A stretch of DNA of 64,000 bases. It comes from Sanguibacter antarcticus (lineage in GTDB: Bacteria; Actinomycetota; Actinomycetes; Actinomycetales; Cellulomonadaceae). The DNA is taken from contig NZ_PDJG01000001.1 in NCBI RefSeq assembly GCF_002564005.1, forward strand, positions 372,001 to 436,000, in the 5' to 3' direction. The notes below the pieces were generated by a model. It saw nothing but the letters and a program-made list of their open reading frames with translations. It was not told the DNA's origin and did not search any database. Positions 28,118-36,757 of the stretch are shown in pieces (position 1 is the first letter of the stretch; every line of letters begins with the position of its first letter). Made by a program: the position numbers and the translations under genes.

Positions 28118-28707
28118 GGAACTACCACCTCAACAGGGTCTGACTTGCCGGAAGACGCGGCCGAGCTATAGGTAACGACAGCCGTCCAGGTACCAGTCGA
28201 CAGCTCGGCCCCGGGAATGAGGAATCCACCGCAGCTCATCGTGCTCACGTCGACGAGCGCATCGAGGGTCGCTGTCCGGACCGTGCTGCCGGACGTCAGG
28301 GTGAGGGTGCAGGTCCCAGCCGACTCGATGGTCGCGGCGTACGCACCGACCTCGACGCCGTTGGTCTCCGGCGCCCAGCTGGCATAGGTCGTCACTACGT
28401 TGACCGTGCCGCCCGGCGGCTTCGTGGGCTGTGCCGTGGGCTCGGTGTCAGGGCCGTTCGTGACAGCCGGCTCGCTCGGCTCGGGCGGCGCGGTCTCGGT
28501 CGGGCTCGTCGTCGCGGGGTCGGTGCCTGCGGGCGGCGACGGCTCGTCGGTCGCGGTCTCTGACGGGTCCGACGTCGACGGGTCGGCTGCAGCCGAGGTG
28601 GAGCTCGTCGAGAACGGCCACCAGCCGGCTGTGCGCGCGAGGACCGCCCCGGCTCCGAGCAGGACGACGACGACAAGGGTCACGATGATCGCTTTACGGT
28701 GGCGCAT
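28114..28707 (-). CDS. Membrane-anchored extracytoplasmic protein, 197 aa
   Basis: A basic start MRHRKAI and a single TM helix (about 6-25, IIVTLVVVVLLGAGAVL) anchor the protein. A Pro/Ser/Thr/Glu-rich linker (about 35-100) follows, typical of wall-spanning segments. The C-terminal ~95 residues form a compact extracellular domain with two cysteines, likely beta-rich. The stop overlaps the start of the repeat-protein gene (ATGA), so the two are co-expressed and may act together at the wall. No family was recognised and the function is unknown. ATG 28707 is taken because the upstream frame lies in the divergent promoter. Confidence 0.7.
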   Translation of the reverse strand: MRHRKAIIVTLVVVVLLGAGAVLARTAGWWPFSTSSTSAAADPSTSDPSETATDEPSPPAGTDPATTSPTETAPPEPSEPAVTNGPDTEPTAQPTKPPGGTVNVVTTYASWAPETNGVEVGAYAATIESAGTCTLTLTSGSTVRTATLDALVDVSTMSCGGFLIPGAELSTGTWTAVVTYSSAASSGKSDPVEVVVP

Positions 28708-28823
28708 GGTCCTCGATCTGAGAGATTCGACGGGTACAGCGGCGACCGTACCAACGCTTCGTGGCAAGAACGTGGAGGCAAGAACCACCCGCGCGCCGCC
28801 GTCTTCCCGGCGGTTCTCGGGGC

Positions 28824-28829
28824 TAGCCT
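28824..28829 (+). promoter_or_regulatory. -10-like TAGCCT upstream of the amidase
   Basis: Ends 7 nt before ATG 28837, which could make that codon a leaderless start. ATG 28852 downstream instead has a GGGGGGA ribosome site, so the choice of start is open. Confidence 0.35.
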
Positions 28830-28851
28830 GAGCCGCATGGGGGGAAAATCT

Positions 28852-31677
28852 ATGCGCGCAGTGACCGGTTCTGTGACATCTGTGGTGCTCGTCTGGGGGT
28901 TGCTCGCGACGGCGCCGAGCGTCGCGGCGGCGAGTCCGGCCGTCGTCTCGGACGTGGCCCAAGACACGTCGTCCGAGGTAGACGTCGTCGAGCTCGACCT
29001 CACGGGGATCGATCCGGGGGCCTCCGCGGAGATCACCGAGGCAGACGAGGTGCTGCCTGACACTGTCGCACCAGGTGTCGACCCGGACACGGTTCCGGGG
29101 CTCGAGGTCGAGGATCCGCTGGGCGCGTTGCCCGACACCGCCACGACCGACGTCCTCACCGAGCAGATGACGGTCGACCCGTTCAGCGTCATGGGGATCT
29201 CCTGGGACCTCGACCTGGGGCTCGAGGACGTCGTGGTCCAGTACCGGACGTTCCGTGAGGGGGCATGGACCGACTGGGGCTGGGTAGCACCGGCCGAGCC
29301 GTACATCGACGAGGCCGCCGGTGACGAGCCGTCCACGAGAGGCGCGACCGACGCGATCTTCGTCCCCGACTCGACCGGGGTCCAGCTCATCGTGTCCTCG
29401 ACCGCCGGGACGGCCCAGAACGTCAAGGTCGTCCTCATCGACCCAGGTGCAGGGCCGAGCGGCGACGAGGCGAGCACCAGCTCGGGGACGCCGACGCCCG
29501 CTCCGGTTCCCACCGCGGCAGACGTCGCGACAGACGAGCCCGCGGAGTCCGCGGACGACGCCGCCACGGCGACCACGCCTCCGACCGACGAGGCCGCCAC
29601 CGAGTCTCCTGAGCCGTTCGAGACTCCTGAGCCGGCCGAGACGCAGGAGCCGAGCGCTCCCGCGGAGGAGACCACCGCTCCGGGTGTTCCGGTGGAGGAA
29701 CCGGCCACGGTCGTCTCGCCCACCAGCGTGAGCGTCGACGGCCCCGTCGTCGGCGAACAGTCGTCGTCAGCAATCACGGTGCCTGCCGCCTACATGCCGA
29801 ACCTCGTGCTCCCGGCGGCGACGATGGCCCAGCCCGCGATCGTCACCCGAGCGCAGTGGGGCGCGCCTGCGCCCGTGTGCTCCGGCGGCTACGGGTCGTC
29901 GACGCTGGCCGCCGCGGTGCACCACACCGCATCGTCCAACTCCTACACAGCCGCTCAGGTGCCTGGCCTGCTGCGAGGCATCGCCGAGTACCACACGCGC
30001 CCAGAGGCGTCCGGTGGCCGTGGCTGGTGCGACGTGGGCTACAACTTCCTCGTCGACAAGTTCGGGACCATCTACGAGGGCCGCGCCGGCGGGATCGACC
30101 AGCCCGTGCTCGGCATCCACACCGGGGGATTCAACTCGCGTGTCATCGGCGTCTCGGCCATCGGCAACTATCAGGACGCCTCGGTCAGCGCGGCGATGGC
30201 CGAGGCGATCAGCCAGGTCATCGCGTGGAAGTTCGCCCAGCACCGCATCATGGCCAACACGTCCGTGACGCTCGTGTCAGGCGGTGGAGCGTCGAAGTAC
30301 CCGGAAGGGACCTCGGTCACCTTCAGCACGATCTTCGGTCACCGCGACGCCCAGCTGACGTCGTGCCCCGGGCAGTACCTCTACGCCCTCCTCGGCGACA
30401 TTCGCAACCGGGTCGCCCAGCTCTCGAACGCCGTGGTGGCCGAGTCCCCGCAGGGGGCGTGGGACCTCGCACAAGGCGGCGGCAGCAGCGTCCGGGTCGC
30501 CGGATGGGCGACCGACCCGAGCACCTCGGGTGCGGTCCTGGTCCAGGTGCTCATCGACGGCACCCTCACACGGAGCTTCGCCGCTGACAAGGTGCGCTCG
30601 GACGTCGGGGCGCACAGCTACGACACGAGCGTCACGATGTCCGCCGGGTCGCACACGGTCTGCGTGCGCTACATCAACCAGGGTGGTGGGTCGGACGTCC
30701 ACATGGGCTGCCGGACCATCACGGCTCTGCCGTCCAACCCCGTCGGCGTCATCGACGGGACGAGCGTCACAGCCAGCTCGATCACCGTGCGCGGCTGGGC
30801 GCGCGACCCTGACTCGACGAGCCCGATCACGGTGCACGTGTACGTCGACGGCAAGGCGGTCGCTGCGGAACGGGCGGACGAGCCGCGTGCCGACGTCCAG
30901 GCCTCGGCCCCCGACGAGGCCGGGCCCAACCACGGCTTCCAGCGGACCGTCTCGGCGAACGGTGGCAAACACACCGTGTGCGTCTACGGGATCAACGTCG
31001 GGGCCGGGGCAAACACCAAGATCGGCTGCAAGGACGTCGTCGTACCGAACAAGATCCCTGTCGGCGTCATCGACGAGGCGACCGCCGTGGGCACAGACAG
31101 CATCTCGGTCCGCGGATGGGCGTTCGACCCGGACACCTCGAACCCGATCACAGTTCACGTGTACGTCGACGGCAAGTTTGCGGGCATCGTCGCAGCGGAC
31201 GACAACCGGTCCGACGTCGGGCGGGCGTACGGCAACGGCAGCGCGCACGGTTTCAGCACGGTCGTCCCGGCCACAGCGGGGACGCACACGGTGTGCGCGT
31301 ACGCGATCGACTCCCAGGGCGGCGGGAACCCGCGGTTCGACTGCACGAGCGTCACCGTGCGCAACGCGGCACCGATCGGCGTGATCGACCAGGTCACCGG
31401 CGGGTCGGGGACGGTCCGCGTCCGTGGTTGGGCGCTCGACCCCGACACCACGGCGTCCATCTCCGTGCACGTCTACGTCGATGGGAAGGCCGTCCGCTCG
31501 GTCCGTGCGTCCGCGAGCAGATCAGACATCGCTCGCGCCTATGGGCTCGGTGCCCTCCACGGCTTCGACACCGCGGTGCCGGTGAGCGCGGGGACGCACC
31601 AGGTCTGTGTCTATGCGATCAACGCGACCGCGGGCTCCAACCCGCACCTCGGCTGTCGGACGGCCACCGTGTCCTGA
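28852..31677 (+). CDS. Secreted N-acetylmuramoyl-L-alanine amidase (PGRP type) with C-terminal repeats, 941 aa
   Basis: Cleaves the MurNAc-L-Ala bond of peptidoglycan outside the cell. A signal peptide lies at about 1-27. Residues about 40-200 are a conserved actinobacterial N-terminal domain, and an acidic Pro/Thr/Glu linker runs to about 320. The amidase_2/PGRP domain spans about 329-525, with RAQWGAP, the zinc histidine in AVHHTASS, and FGHRDAQLTSCPG. Four ~100-residue repeats follow (first diverged), matching those of the divergent secreted protein. ATG 28852 has a strong GGGGGGA site; ATG 28837 (MGGKS...) could be a leaderless start. Likely remodels the wall where the glycan is attached. 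Confidence 0.92.
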   Translation: MRAVTGSVTSVVLVWGLLATAPSVAAASPAVVSDVAQDTSSEVDVVELDLTGIDPGASAEITEADEVLPDTVAPGVDPDTVPGLEVEDPLGALPDTATTDVLTEQMTVDPFSVMGISWDLDLGLEDVVVQYRTFREGAWTDWGWVAPAEPYIDEAAGDEPSTRGATDAIFVPDSTGVQLIVSSTAGTAQNVKVVLIDPGAGPSGDEASTSSGTPTPAPVPTAADVATDEPAESADDAATATTPPTDEAATESPEPFETPEPAETQEPSAPAEETTAPGVPVEEPATVVSPTSVSVDGPVVGEQSSSAITVPAAYMPNLVLPAATMAQPAIVTRAQWGAPAPVCSGGYGSSTLAAAVHHTASSNSYTAAQVPGLLRGIAEYHTRPEASGGRGWCDVGYNFLVDKFGTIYEGRAGGIDQPVLGIHTGGFNSRVIGVSAIGNYQDASVSAAMAEAISQVIAWKFAQHRIMANTSVTLVSGGGASKYPEGTSVTFSTIFGHRDAQLTSCPGQYLYALLGDIRNRVAQLSNAVVAESPQGAWDLAQGGGSSVRVAGWATDPSTSGAVLVQVLIDGTLTRSFAADKVRSDVGAHSYDTSVTMSAGSHTVCVRYINQGGGSDVHMGCRTITALPSNPVGVIDGTSVTASSITVRGWARDPDSTSPITVHVYVDGKAVAAERADEPRADVQASAPDEAGPNHGFQRTVSANGGKHTVCVYGINVGAGANTKIGCKDVVVPNKIPVGVIDEATAVGTDSISVRGWAFDPDTSNPITVHVYVDGKFAGIVAADDNRSDVGRAYGNGSAHGFSTVVPATAGTHTVCAYAIDSQGGGNPRFDCTSVTVRNAAPIGVIDQVTGGSGTVRVRGWALDPDTTASISVHVYVDGKAVRSVRASASRSDIARAYGLGALHGFDTAVPVSAGTHQVCVYAINATAGSNPHLGCRTATVS
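30430..31674 (+). repeat. Array of four ~100-residue protein repeats in the amidase
   Basis: Same repeat type as 25721-27300. The last copy is nearly identical in motif to the first one there (VRGWALDPDTTAS with VHVYVDG), suggesting recent exchange between the divergent genes. Confidence 0.8.
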
Positions 31678-31691
31678 TCGACGTGCGGTCT

Positions 31692-31726
31692 GTCCCGGTC
31701 GCTCTGCTCCGCAGGGCGACCGGGAC
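31692..31726 (+). terminator. Nested hairpin after the amidase gene
   Basis: GTCCCGGTCGC (31692-31702) pairs with GCGACCGGGAC (31716-31726), and an inner CTGC/GCAG pair lies in the loop. It follows the amidase stop by 14 nt. Confidence 0.6.
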
Positions 31727-31825
31727 GGGCAGCAATTGCCGATAAGGTAGACGGCGCGGCCGTCGACGGCATCTCCGCACAGCCGCCCACCTCACTGAGC
31801 CTGACGTAGAGAGAGCACCCTGTTC

Positions 31826-33223
31826 ATGTCGGAAGACGCTCCCAGCCCTGCAGCGCCCGCACCCCGGTCTCGTCCGTCACTGGCGACCGTTGCGCGTCGG
31901 ACCATCGGGAGCAGATGGATCGCGCCGCTCGTCCTCGTGCTCGTGTCCTTCGTGACGGTCACTGTCCACGTCGAGTCCTTCACGACGATCAGCCCCGTCG
32001 ACGAGCTGACCCACATCGACTCGCTGTTCCATGCACCCGTCCCGGTGCACAGCGGCGAGAAGATCGGTGAGGACGCGCTGCGCGAGCAGGCCTGCCGCGG
32101 GCTCGACGGCTACCCCAGCCCGTCGTGCACCACCCCGGGTGACCTCGACCCCGAGGACTTCCAAGAAGACGGCTTCAACACGGGCGCGGTGTACACACCG
32201 CTGTACTACTCCGTGACCAAGCTCCTGGCGGTCCCGCTCCAGCTGGTCACCGGGACGGAGAGCCTCGTCACCGCTGCGCGTCTCGTCGGCGCGGTCTGGC
32301 TCGCCGCAGGGCTCCTGCTCACGTACTCGGTGGGTCGGCGGCTCGGTGCTGCCCGTGCGTCCTTGACGAGCATCCTCGTGCTGGTCGCGATGACACCCTC
32401 GATCCTCTTCCCGAGCGCCACGGTCTCACCAGACGCGACCGGCCTCGTCGCCGGGGCAGCGATCGTCTGGGCGGCGTTGGTGTGGGAAGACGCGCCGCGC
32501 CGACGATGGTGGGTGCCGGTGCTCGTCGCGGTGCTCGTCGCAGCGCTCAAGACGGTCAACATCCTGGCGATCTTCATGATCGCGTGCTACATCCTCATCC
32601 GGCTGGCGAGCAGCTGGAACGCGCAGCGACGCGGGACGGACATGGACGGTCAGCTGCCTGAAGACCGTCGTCGCCCGATGCTCGTCGGTGCGATCGCCGT
32701 CGGAGCAGGGGTGTTCGCCACGCTCCTGGGATGGTCTGCCTACGTCTCCGCCAGCACGGTCGCCTCGACCGTGGATGTTCCGATGAACGAGCGCACAGCG
32801 ACAGCGAGCCTCACCGGATGGCAGCTGCTGGTCTCCTTCGGGCAGTTCCTCGACCCGCTCGAACCGTCGGGCAACGTCACCATCACCGAGGCGGTCGGGT
32901 TCGTCGACCAGCGGCTCGTGGGGATGCTCCTGCTCGCTGCGGTCGTCGGCGGAGCGTTCTTCGCGCTCGGGAGCCCGCGGCTGCGCGCCCTCGGCCAGGC
33001 GATGTTCATCGCCGGCGCGATCGGCGGGCCGCTCATGACAGTCTTCATCTTCGTCCTGCACGGCTCGTACATCGCCATCCCGGGCCGCTACGCGATCACG
33101 CTCGTCCCCGCAGCCGTGGTGCTCGCTGCAACGTTCGTCCGGCCGCGCTGGGCGCAGGTCGTCCTGGCGCTCGGAGCGCTGGCCGTCTGGCTGGTCACGC
33201 TCCGTACCCTGTTGACACGATGA
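31826..33223 (+). CDS. DUF2142-like polytopic membrane protein, 465 aa
   Basis: Multi-pass protein with about eleven hydrophobic helices. The first helix (about 32-48) is followed by an extracytoplasmic loop containing SPVDELTHIDSLF (D59, E60, H63, D65). The same pattern occurs in the 12.9-14.2 kb protein, and AARLVGAVWLAAGLLL also aligns with it. This is consistent with a GT-C-like fold in which loop acids catalyse sugar transfer from a lipid donor. It overlaps the next gene by 4 bp (ATGA), so it is co-made with the flippase-GT fusion. A candidate promoter TAAGGT lies at 31743-31748. No enzymatic role is proven. Confidence 0.7.
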   Translation: MSEDAPSPAAPAPRSRPSLATVARRTIGSRWIAPLVLVLVSFVTVTVHVESFTTISPVDELTHIDSLFHAPVPVHSGEKIGEDALREQACRGLDGYPSPSCTTPGDLDPEDFQEDGFNTGAVYTPLYYSVTKLLAVPLQLVTGTESLVTAARLVGAVWLAAGLLLTYSVGRRLGAARASLTSILVLVAMTPSILFPSATVSPDATGLVAGAAIVWAALVWEDAPRRRWWVPVLVAVLVAALKTVNILAIFMIACYILIRLASSWNAQRRGTDMDGQLPEDRRRPMLVGAIAVGAGVFATLLGWSAYVSASTVASTVDVPMNERTATASLTGWQLLVSFGQFLDPLEPSGNVTITEAVGFVDQRLVGMLLLAAVVGGAFFALGSPRLRALGQAMFIAGAIGGPLMTVFIFVLHGSYIAIPGRYAITLVPAAVVLAATFVRPRWAQVVLALGALAVWLVTLRTLLTR

Positions 33224-35400
33224 CGACTGAACCTTCTCGCACGCCGACGATCGGTGGGAGCGACGCCACCCGTATCGCGGTGGCCTCGGCCATCGGTGCG
33301 GTCACCAACCTCGTCATCCTGACCGTCGCCGCCCGGGTGCTGCTGCCGGTCGAGAACAACACGGCGTTCGTCACCTTCTGGTCCACGCTCTTCGCCTTCT
33401 TCGGCGTCATGACCGGGTTCTCCATCGAGGCGACGCGCGCCGTCTCGGCAGCGACGTCGTCCGAGGACCGCACCTCGGTGCCCACGACCGGCGCCGGCCG
33501 ACCACCCCGGGTGATGGCCGTCGGGGTGGGGATCGCGTGCGTCGTCGGTCTCCTGGTCGGCGTGACCATCCCCGTCTGGTCGCCGGCGATCTTCACCATG
33601 CACCCCTGGGCGCTCGGCGGGCTCGTCGTCCTGGGCGTCACCGGCAACGCCCTCCACGCCGCGACCGTCGGGTCGCTGGCCGGCTCACGGATCTGGCGGC
33701 CCTACTCCTCGCTCATCGGGTTCGAGTCGCTGGTCCGGCTGACGCTCGTCCTCGTGTGCGCCTTCATGGGGCTGGGCGTCCTCGGCTTCGCTGCTGCGGC
33801 GGCTGCCGCGGCCTTCACATGGGCTGGCTTCGTGGCGACGTCGAGCCAGGTCCGCCACGCTGTCGGTGTGCGGGTCGACTCGACGCTCCCGCTCTTCCTG
33901 CGCCGCGTCACCTCGTCAGGCGTCGCATCCGGTGCGAGCGCGCTGCTCGTGGTCGGGTTCCCCGTGCTGCTCTCGCTGACGACGCCAGACGCCGAGATGG
34001 CGCTCGCGGCCCCGGTCCTCATGGCGATCACGCTCACCCGCGCCCCGCTCATGATCCCGCTCAACGCCTACCAGGGGGTGGCGGTCACCCACTTCGTCGC
34101 GCACCGTGATCAGGGGCTGCGTGCCATGCTCCCGGCAGCTCGCCTGGTCGTGCTCGTCGGGGTGGTCGGTGCGGTCCTCGCTCTGCTCGTCGGACCGCAG
34201 ATCATGGCCCTCGTCTTCGGTTCTGCGTACCGGGTGCCCGGCCTCGTCCTGGCTGGCCTCACGCTGGCCGTGATCCTTCTCGCGCTGCTGACGCTCACCG
34301 GAGCGTTGTGCCAGGCGCTGACGATGCACGGTCCGTTCGTCGCGGGCTGGGTGACGGCCGTCCTCGTGTCCGTGGCGACACTGCTGGTGCCAGCGTCGCT
34401 CGAGGCCCGATCCGTCCTTGCGCTGGCAGCGGGACCTGTCGCGGGGCTGATCGTCCACCTCACGGCTCTGCGTCGGGCCGCGCTGCTCGAGGTGGCAGCG
34501 AACCCGAGCGCGGTGGAGCAGAGCGTCGTGGACCAGAGCATCGTGGAGCAGGCTGTGGTGGAGCAGAGCGTGCTGCCCGACGCGGTCGCTGTGGCAGACG
34601 GTGGGCTCCCGGTGCCGCGTGTGAGCGTCTGCATCGCCACGTACAACGGTGAGCGCTTCGTCGACGAGCAGCTCCGCTCGATCCTCGATCAGCTCGCGCC
34701 CTCGGACGAGGTGGTCGTCGTCGACGACGCGTCGACCGACACGACCGTCGCGGTGGTCCAGGCGATCGCCGACCCGCGCGTCCGTCTTGTTCCCGCCGAC
34801 CGCAACCGGGGCTACGTGGCCACCTTCGAGGCTGCTCTCGCGATGGCGACGGGTGAGCATGTGCTGCTGTCCGACCAGGACGACGTGTGGGTGCCAGGCC
34901 GCGTGCAGCTCATGGTCGACGCGCTGGTGGACGTCGACGTGGTCGCGACGAACCTCGGGACGCTCGGCGGCCCGGAGTCGATCAGGGGACCGTACGGACA
35001 GGCGGACTGGCACCTGCGGGCTGCGGACTCACGCCACCCGGGTCGCAACATCCTCGGGACCCTCGCGGGCAACCGTCCGTACTACGGCTGTGCGATGGGT
35101 GTGCGTCGCTCGGCGCTTGCGCGGGTGCTTCCCTTCCCGTCGTATCTCGACGAGTCGCACGACCTGTGGATCGCGCTCTACGGAAACGTCTTCGGCAGCA
35201 TCCAGCACGTCGAGGCGCGGTCGCTCCTGCGACGCTTCCACGAGGACAACGCGAGCCCGAACAGGCCACGCGGCCCGCTCGCCGTGGTCCGGTCGCGAGC
35301 GATGCTCGTCCGGGTGGTCGTGGATCTCGTCGGTCGGCGCTTCCGCAGCGCCGCTCAGGAGCGTCGGTCTCGCAAGAACCGCCGCGCGAGCCGCCAGTAG
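33220..35400 (+). CDS. Polysaccharide flippase-like membrane domain fused to a GT2 domain, 726 aa
   Basis: Residues about 20-430 are hydrophobic with about 12 predicted spans, resembling Wzx/PST flippases (starting GAVTNLVILTVAARVLLP, then FWSTLFAFFGVMTGFSIEA). A linker with four 15-bp repeats (VEQSV-type) follows. Residues about 466-690 are a GT2 domain: VSVCIATYNGERFVDEQL, VVVVDDASTDTTV and LLSDQDDVWVPGR, typical of rhamnosyltransferases such as RgpB. ATG 33220 overlaps the previous stop, and the reading frame is continuous across the fusion. Such a fusion could couple the last cytoplasmic transfer to flipping. It overlaps the convergent GT2 gene by 46 bp. Confidence 0.8.
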   Translation: MTTEPSRTPTIGGSDATRIAVASAIGAVTNLVILTVAARVLLPVENNTAFVTFWSTLFAFFGVMTGFSIEATRAVSAATSSEDRTSVPTTGAGRPPRVMAVGVGIACVVGLLVGVTIPVWSPAIFTMHPWALGGLVVLGVTGNALHAATVGSLAGSRIWRPYSSLIGFESLVRLTLVLVCAFMGLGVLGFAAAAAAAAFTWAGFVATSSQVRHAVGVRVDSTLPLFLRRVTSSGVASGASALLVVGFPVLLSLTTPDAEMALAAPVLMAITLTRAPLMIPLNAYQGVAVTHFVAHRDQGLRAMLPAARLVVLVGVVGAVLALLVGPQIMALVFGSAYRVPGLVLAGLTLAVILLALLTLTGALCQALTMHGPFVAGWVTAVLVSVATLLVPASLEARSVLALAAGPVAGLIVHLTALRRAALLEVAANPSAVEQSVVDQSIVEQAVVEQSVLPDAVAVADGGLPVPRVSVCIATYNGERFVDEQLRSILDQLAPSDEVVVVDDASTDTTVAVVQAIADPRVRLVPADRNRGYVATFEAALAMATGEHVLLSDQDDVWVPGRVQLMVDALVDVDVVATNLGTLGGPESIRGPYGQADWHLRAADSRHPGRNILGTLAGNRPYYGCAMGVRRSALARVLPFPSYLDESHDLWIALYGNVFGSIQHVEARSLLRRFHEDNASPNRPRGPLAVVRSRAMLVRVVVDLVGRRFRSAAQERRSRKNRRASRQ
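34513..34572 (+). repeat. Four tandem 15-bp coding repeats
   Basis: Repeats begin at 34513, 34528, 34543 and 34558, encoding VEQSV, VDQSI, VEQAV and VEQSV. They form the linker between the membrane and GT2 domains; copy number could vary by slippage without frameshift. Confidence 0.9.
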
Positions 35401-36389
35401 GCCCGCAGCACAGACTCCAGCGGCGCGGCCGCCGGCGGGAGCGGCGTCTGTGCGGGGTCGAACGTGTCGGTGAGCATCGAGACCAGACGCGCGTCCGGGA
35501 CGGTGCGTGTGGACTGGACGAGCCGCCTGCGCTCGCGCACCCAGGCCTGGTGGGTGAGGATCCACCGCCAGCCGCGGACCTTCTCCCGACCCCAGCCCTG
35601 GACGCAGGCCACGACGAGGATCGCGATCTCGAACGCGAGCAGCGGCAGCCCGAGCAGCACGAGGGTCCGTGCCTCGTGGACCGTGAGCAGCAGGAGCAGC
35701 CGGTTGCGCTCGACGAGGTACATCTTCAGCGGGCTGCGCGAGAACTCGTAGTGGTGCAGCGCGCGCGCGTCGGCGAGCACCTCGACGCGCAGACCGCGCT
35801 GCCAGCAGCGCCAGCTGAGCTCCATGTCCTCGACGTACGCGAAGAGCTCCTCGGGGAACCCGCCGAGGTCCTCCCACGTCGAGCGGCGGACCGCCAGGCA
35901 GGCGCCGCTCGCGGAGGCGACGGCTCGGTCGCCGGTGATGCTCGCGGCGGGACGGTCCATGTCGCCTGCCCAGCTCAGTCCCAGCACGTGCAGAGGGTTG
36001 CCGGCGGAGTTGATGAGATCGGGGGAGTCTGCGAGGAGGATCGTCGCGCCGGCGACGCCCACGCCGTGATCGTCCAGGTGCTCGGCGAGGAGCCGGAGGG
36101 CCTGTGCTTCGACGATGGCGTCGCTGTTCACGAGGGCGAGGACCTCGGAGCGCACCGTGGCTGCACCGAGGTTGACGCCGCCCGTGAAACCGAGGTTCCG
36201 GCCTGGTTCGAGGAGGGTCACCCGTGGGTCGTGCGGGACACGTGCGAGGGCCTCCGGGGCGGCCCCGTTGTCGACGAGCACGAGCTCGACCTCGACGCCG
36301 TCGGACGCCAGGACTGCGGCGACTGCTTCTGCCAAGAACTCTTCGGCCCCGTAGGCGAGCATGACCACCGAGATGCTGCGTGGAGTCAC
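35355..36389 (-). CDS. GT2 glycosyltransferase (rhamnosyltransferase-like), 344 aa
   Basis: A GT-A enzyme with ISVVMLAYGAEEFLAEAVAA, LVLVDNGAAPEA, GFTGGVNLGAAT, ALVNSDAIVE and FAYVEDMELSWRCWQ. After the catalytic domain it has a hydrophobic segment near residue 240 (LVLLGLPLLAFEIAILVVA), so it is probably membrane-tethered. It starts at GTG 36389, overlapping the DUF2304 stop by 4 bp. It is the third gene of an operon with a polyprenyl-phosphate GT2 and a DUF2304 protein. Its 3' end overlaps the convergent fusion gene by 46 bp. The sugar is unknown; many in this subgroup are rhamnosyltransferases. Confidence 0.85.
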   Translation of the reverse strand: MTPRSISVVMLAYGAEEFLAEAVAAVLASDGVEVELVLVDNGAAPEALARVPHDPRVTLLEPGRNLGFTGGVNLGAATVRSEVLALVNSDAIVEAQALRLLAEHLDDHGVGVAGATILLADSPDLINSAGNPLHVLGLSWAGDMDRPAASITGDRAVASASGACLAVRRSTWEDLGGFPEELFAYVEDMELSWRCWQRGLRVEVLADARALHHYEFSRSPLKMYLVERNRLLLLLTVHEARTLVLLGLPLLAFEIAILVVACVQGWGREKVRGWRWILTHQAWVRERRRLVQSTRTVPDARLVSMLTDTFDPAQTPLPPAAAPLESVLRAYWRLARRFLRDRRS

Positions 36390-36757
36390 TCGCCGTCACC
36401 TGGGTGCGGGACCATCACTGCAGCGAGCTGCTCGACGTCGTAGCGCAGCAGGGCGACCTCCTCGGTGAGGGTCCGGCTCTCCTCCTCGAGCTCGGTGATC
36501 TCGACGCTCAGCTGGATGCTGACACCGAGGAGCACGAGGAGGGCGAGAGCGAACAGGAGGTTGGAGGGCGTCTCGACGCCTACGGTGCGGGCGATGTCGC
36601 CGACGACCCCGGGGAAGGCACCGAGGATGCAGACCGTGACAGAGACGACGATCCACATCAGCGCGTACTTCTCGCGCATCCGTTGACGGCGCAGCAGGAC
36701 GACGAGGAAGAACACGAGGCCGATGCAGCAGGCCAGTGCGAAGTAGTAGCCGCTCAC
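36386..36757 (-). CDS. DUF2304 family small membrane protein (GacJ-like), 123 aa
   Basis: Two or three membrane helices (YYFALACCIGLVFFLVVLL; LMWIVVSVTVCILGAFPG; LLFALALLVLLGVSIQL) are followed by a short C-terminal coiled coil rich in Glu/Leu (about 85-115). DUF2304 proteins are often adjacent to polyprenyl-phosphate GT2 genes. In group A Streptococcus the DUF2304 protein GacJ stimulates the GT2 enzyme GacI; here the partner overlaps immediately upstream. GTG 36757 overlaps the GT2 stop (GTGA). The stimulatory role is inferred from that family. Gene order GT2-DUF2304 is preserved. Confidence 0.8.
   Translation of the reverse strand: MSGYYFALACCIGLVFFLVVLLRRQRMREKYALMWIVVSVTVCILGAFPGVVGDIARTVGVETPSNLLFALALLVLLGVSIQLSVEITELEEESRTLTEEVALLRYDVEQLAAVMVPHPGDGE

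Noticed and set aside
25721..31674. CRISPR or DNA repeat array
   Set aside because: The repeats are ~300-bp, coding and diverged at DNA level; they are protein domains.
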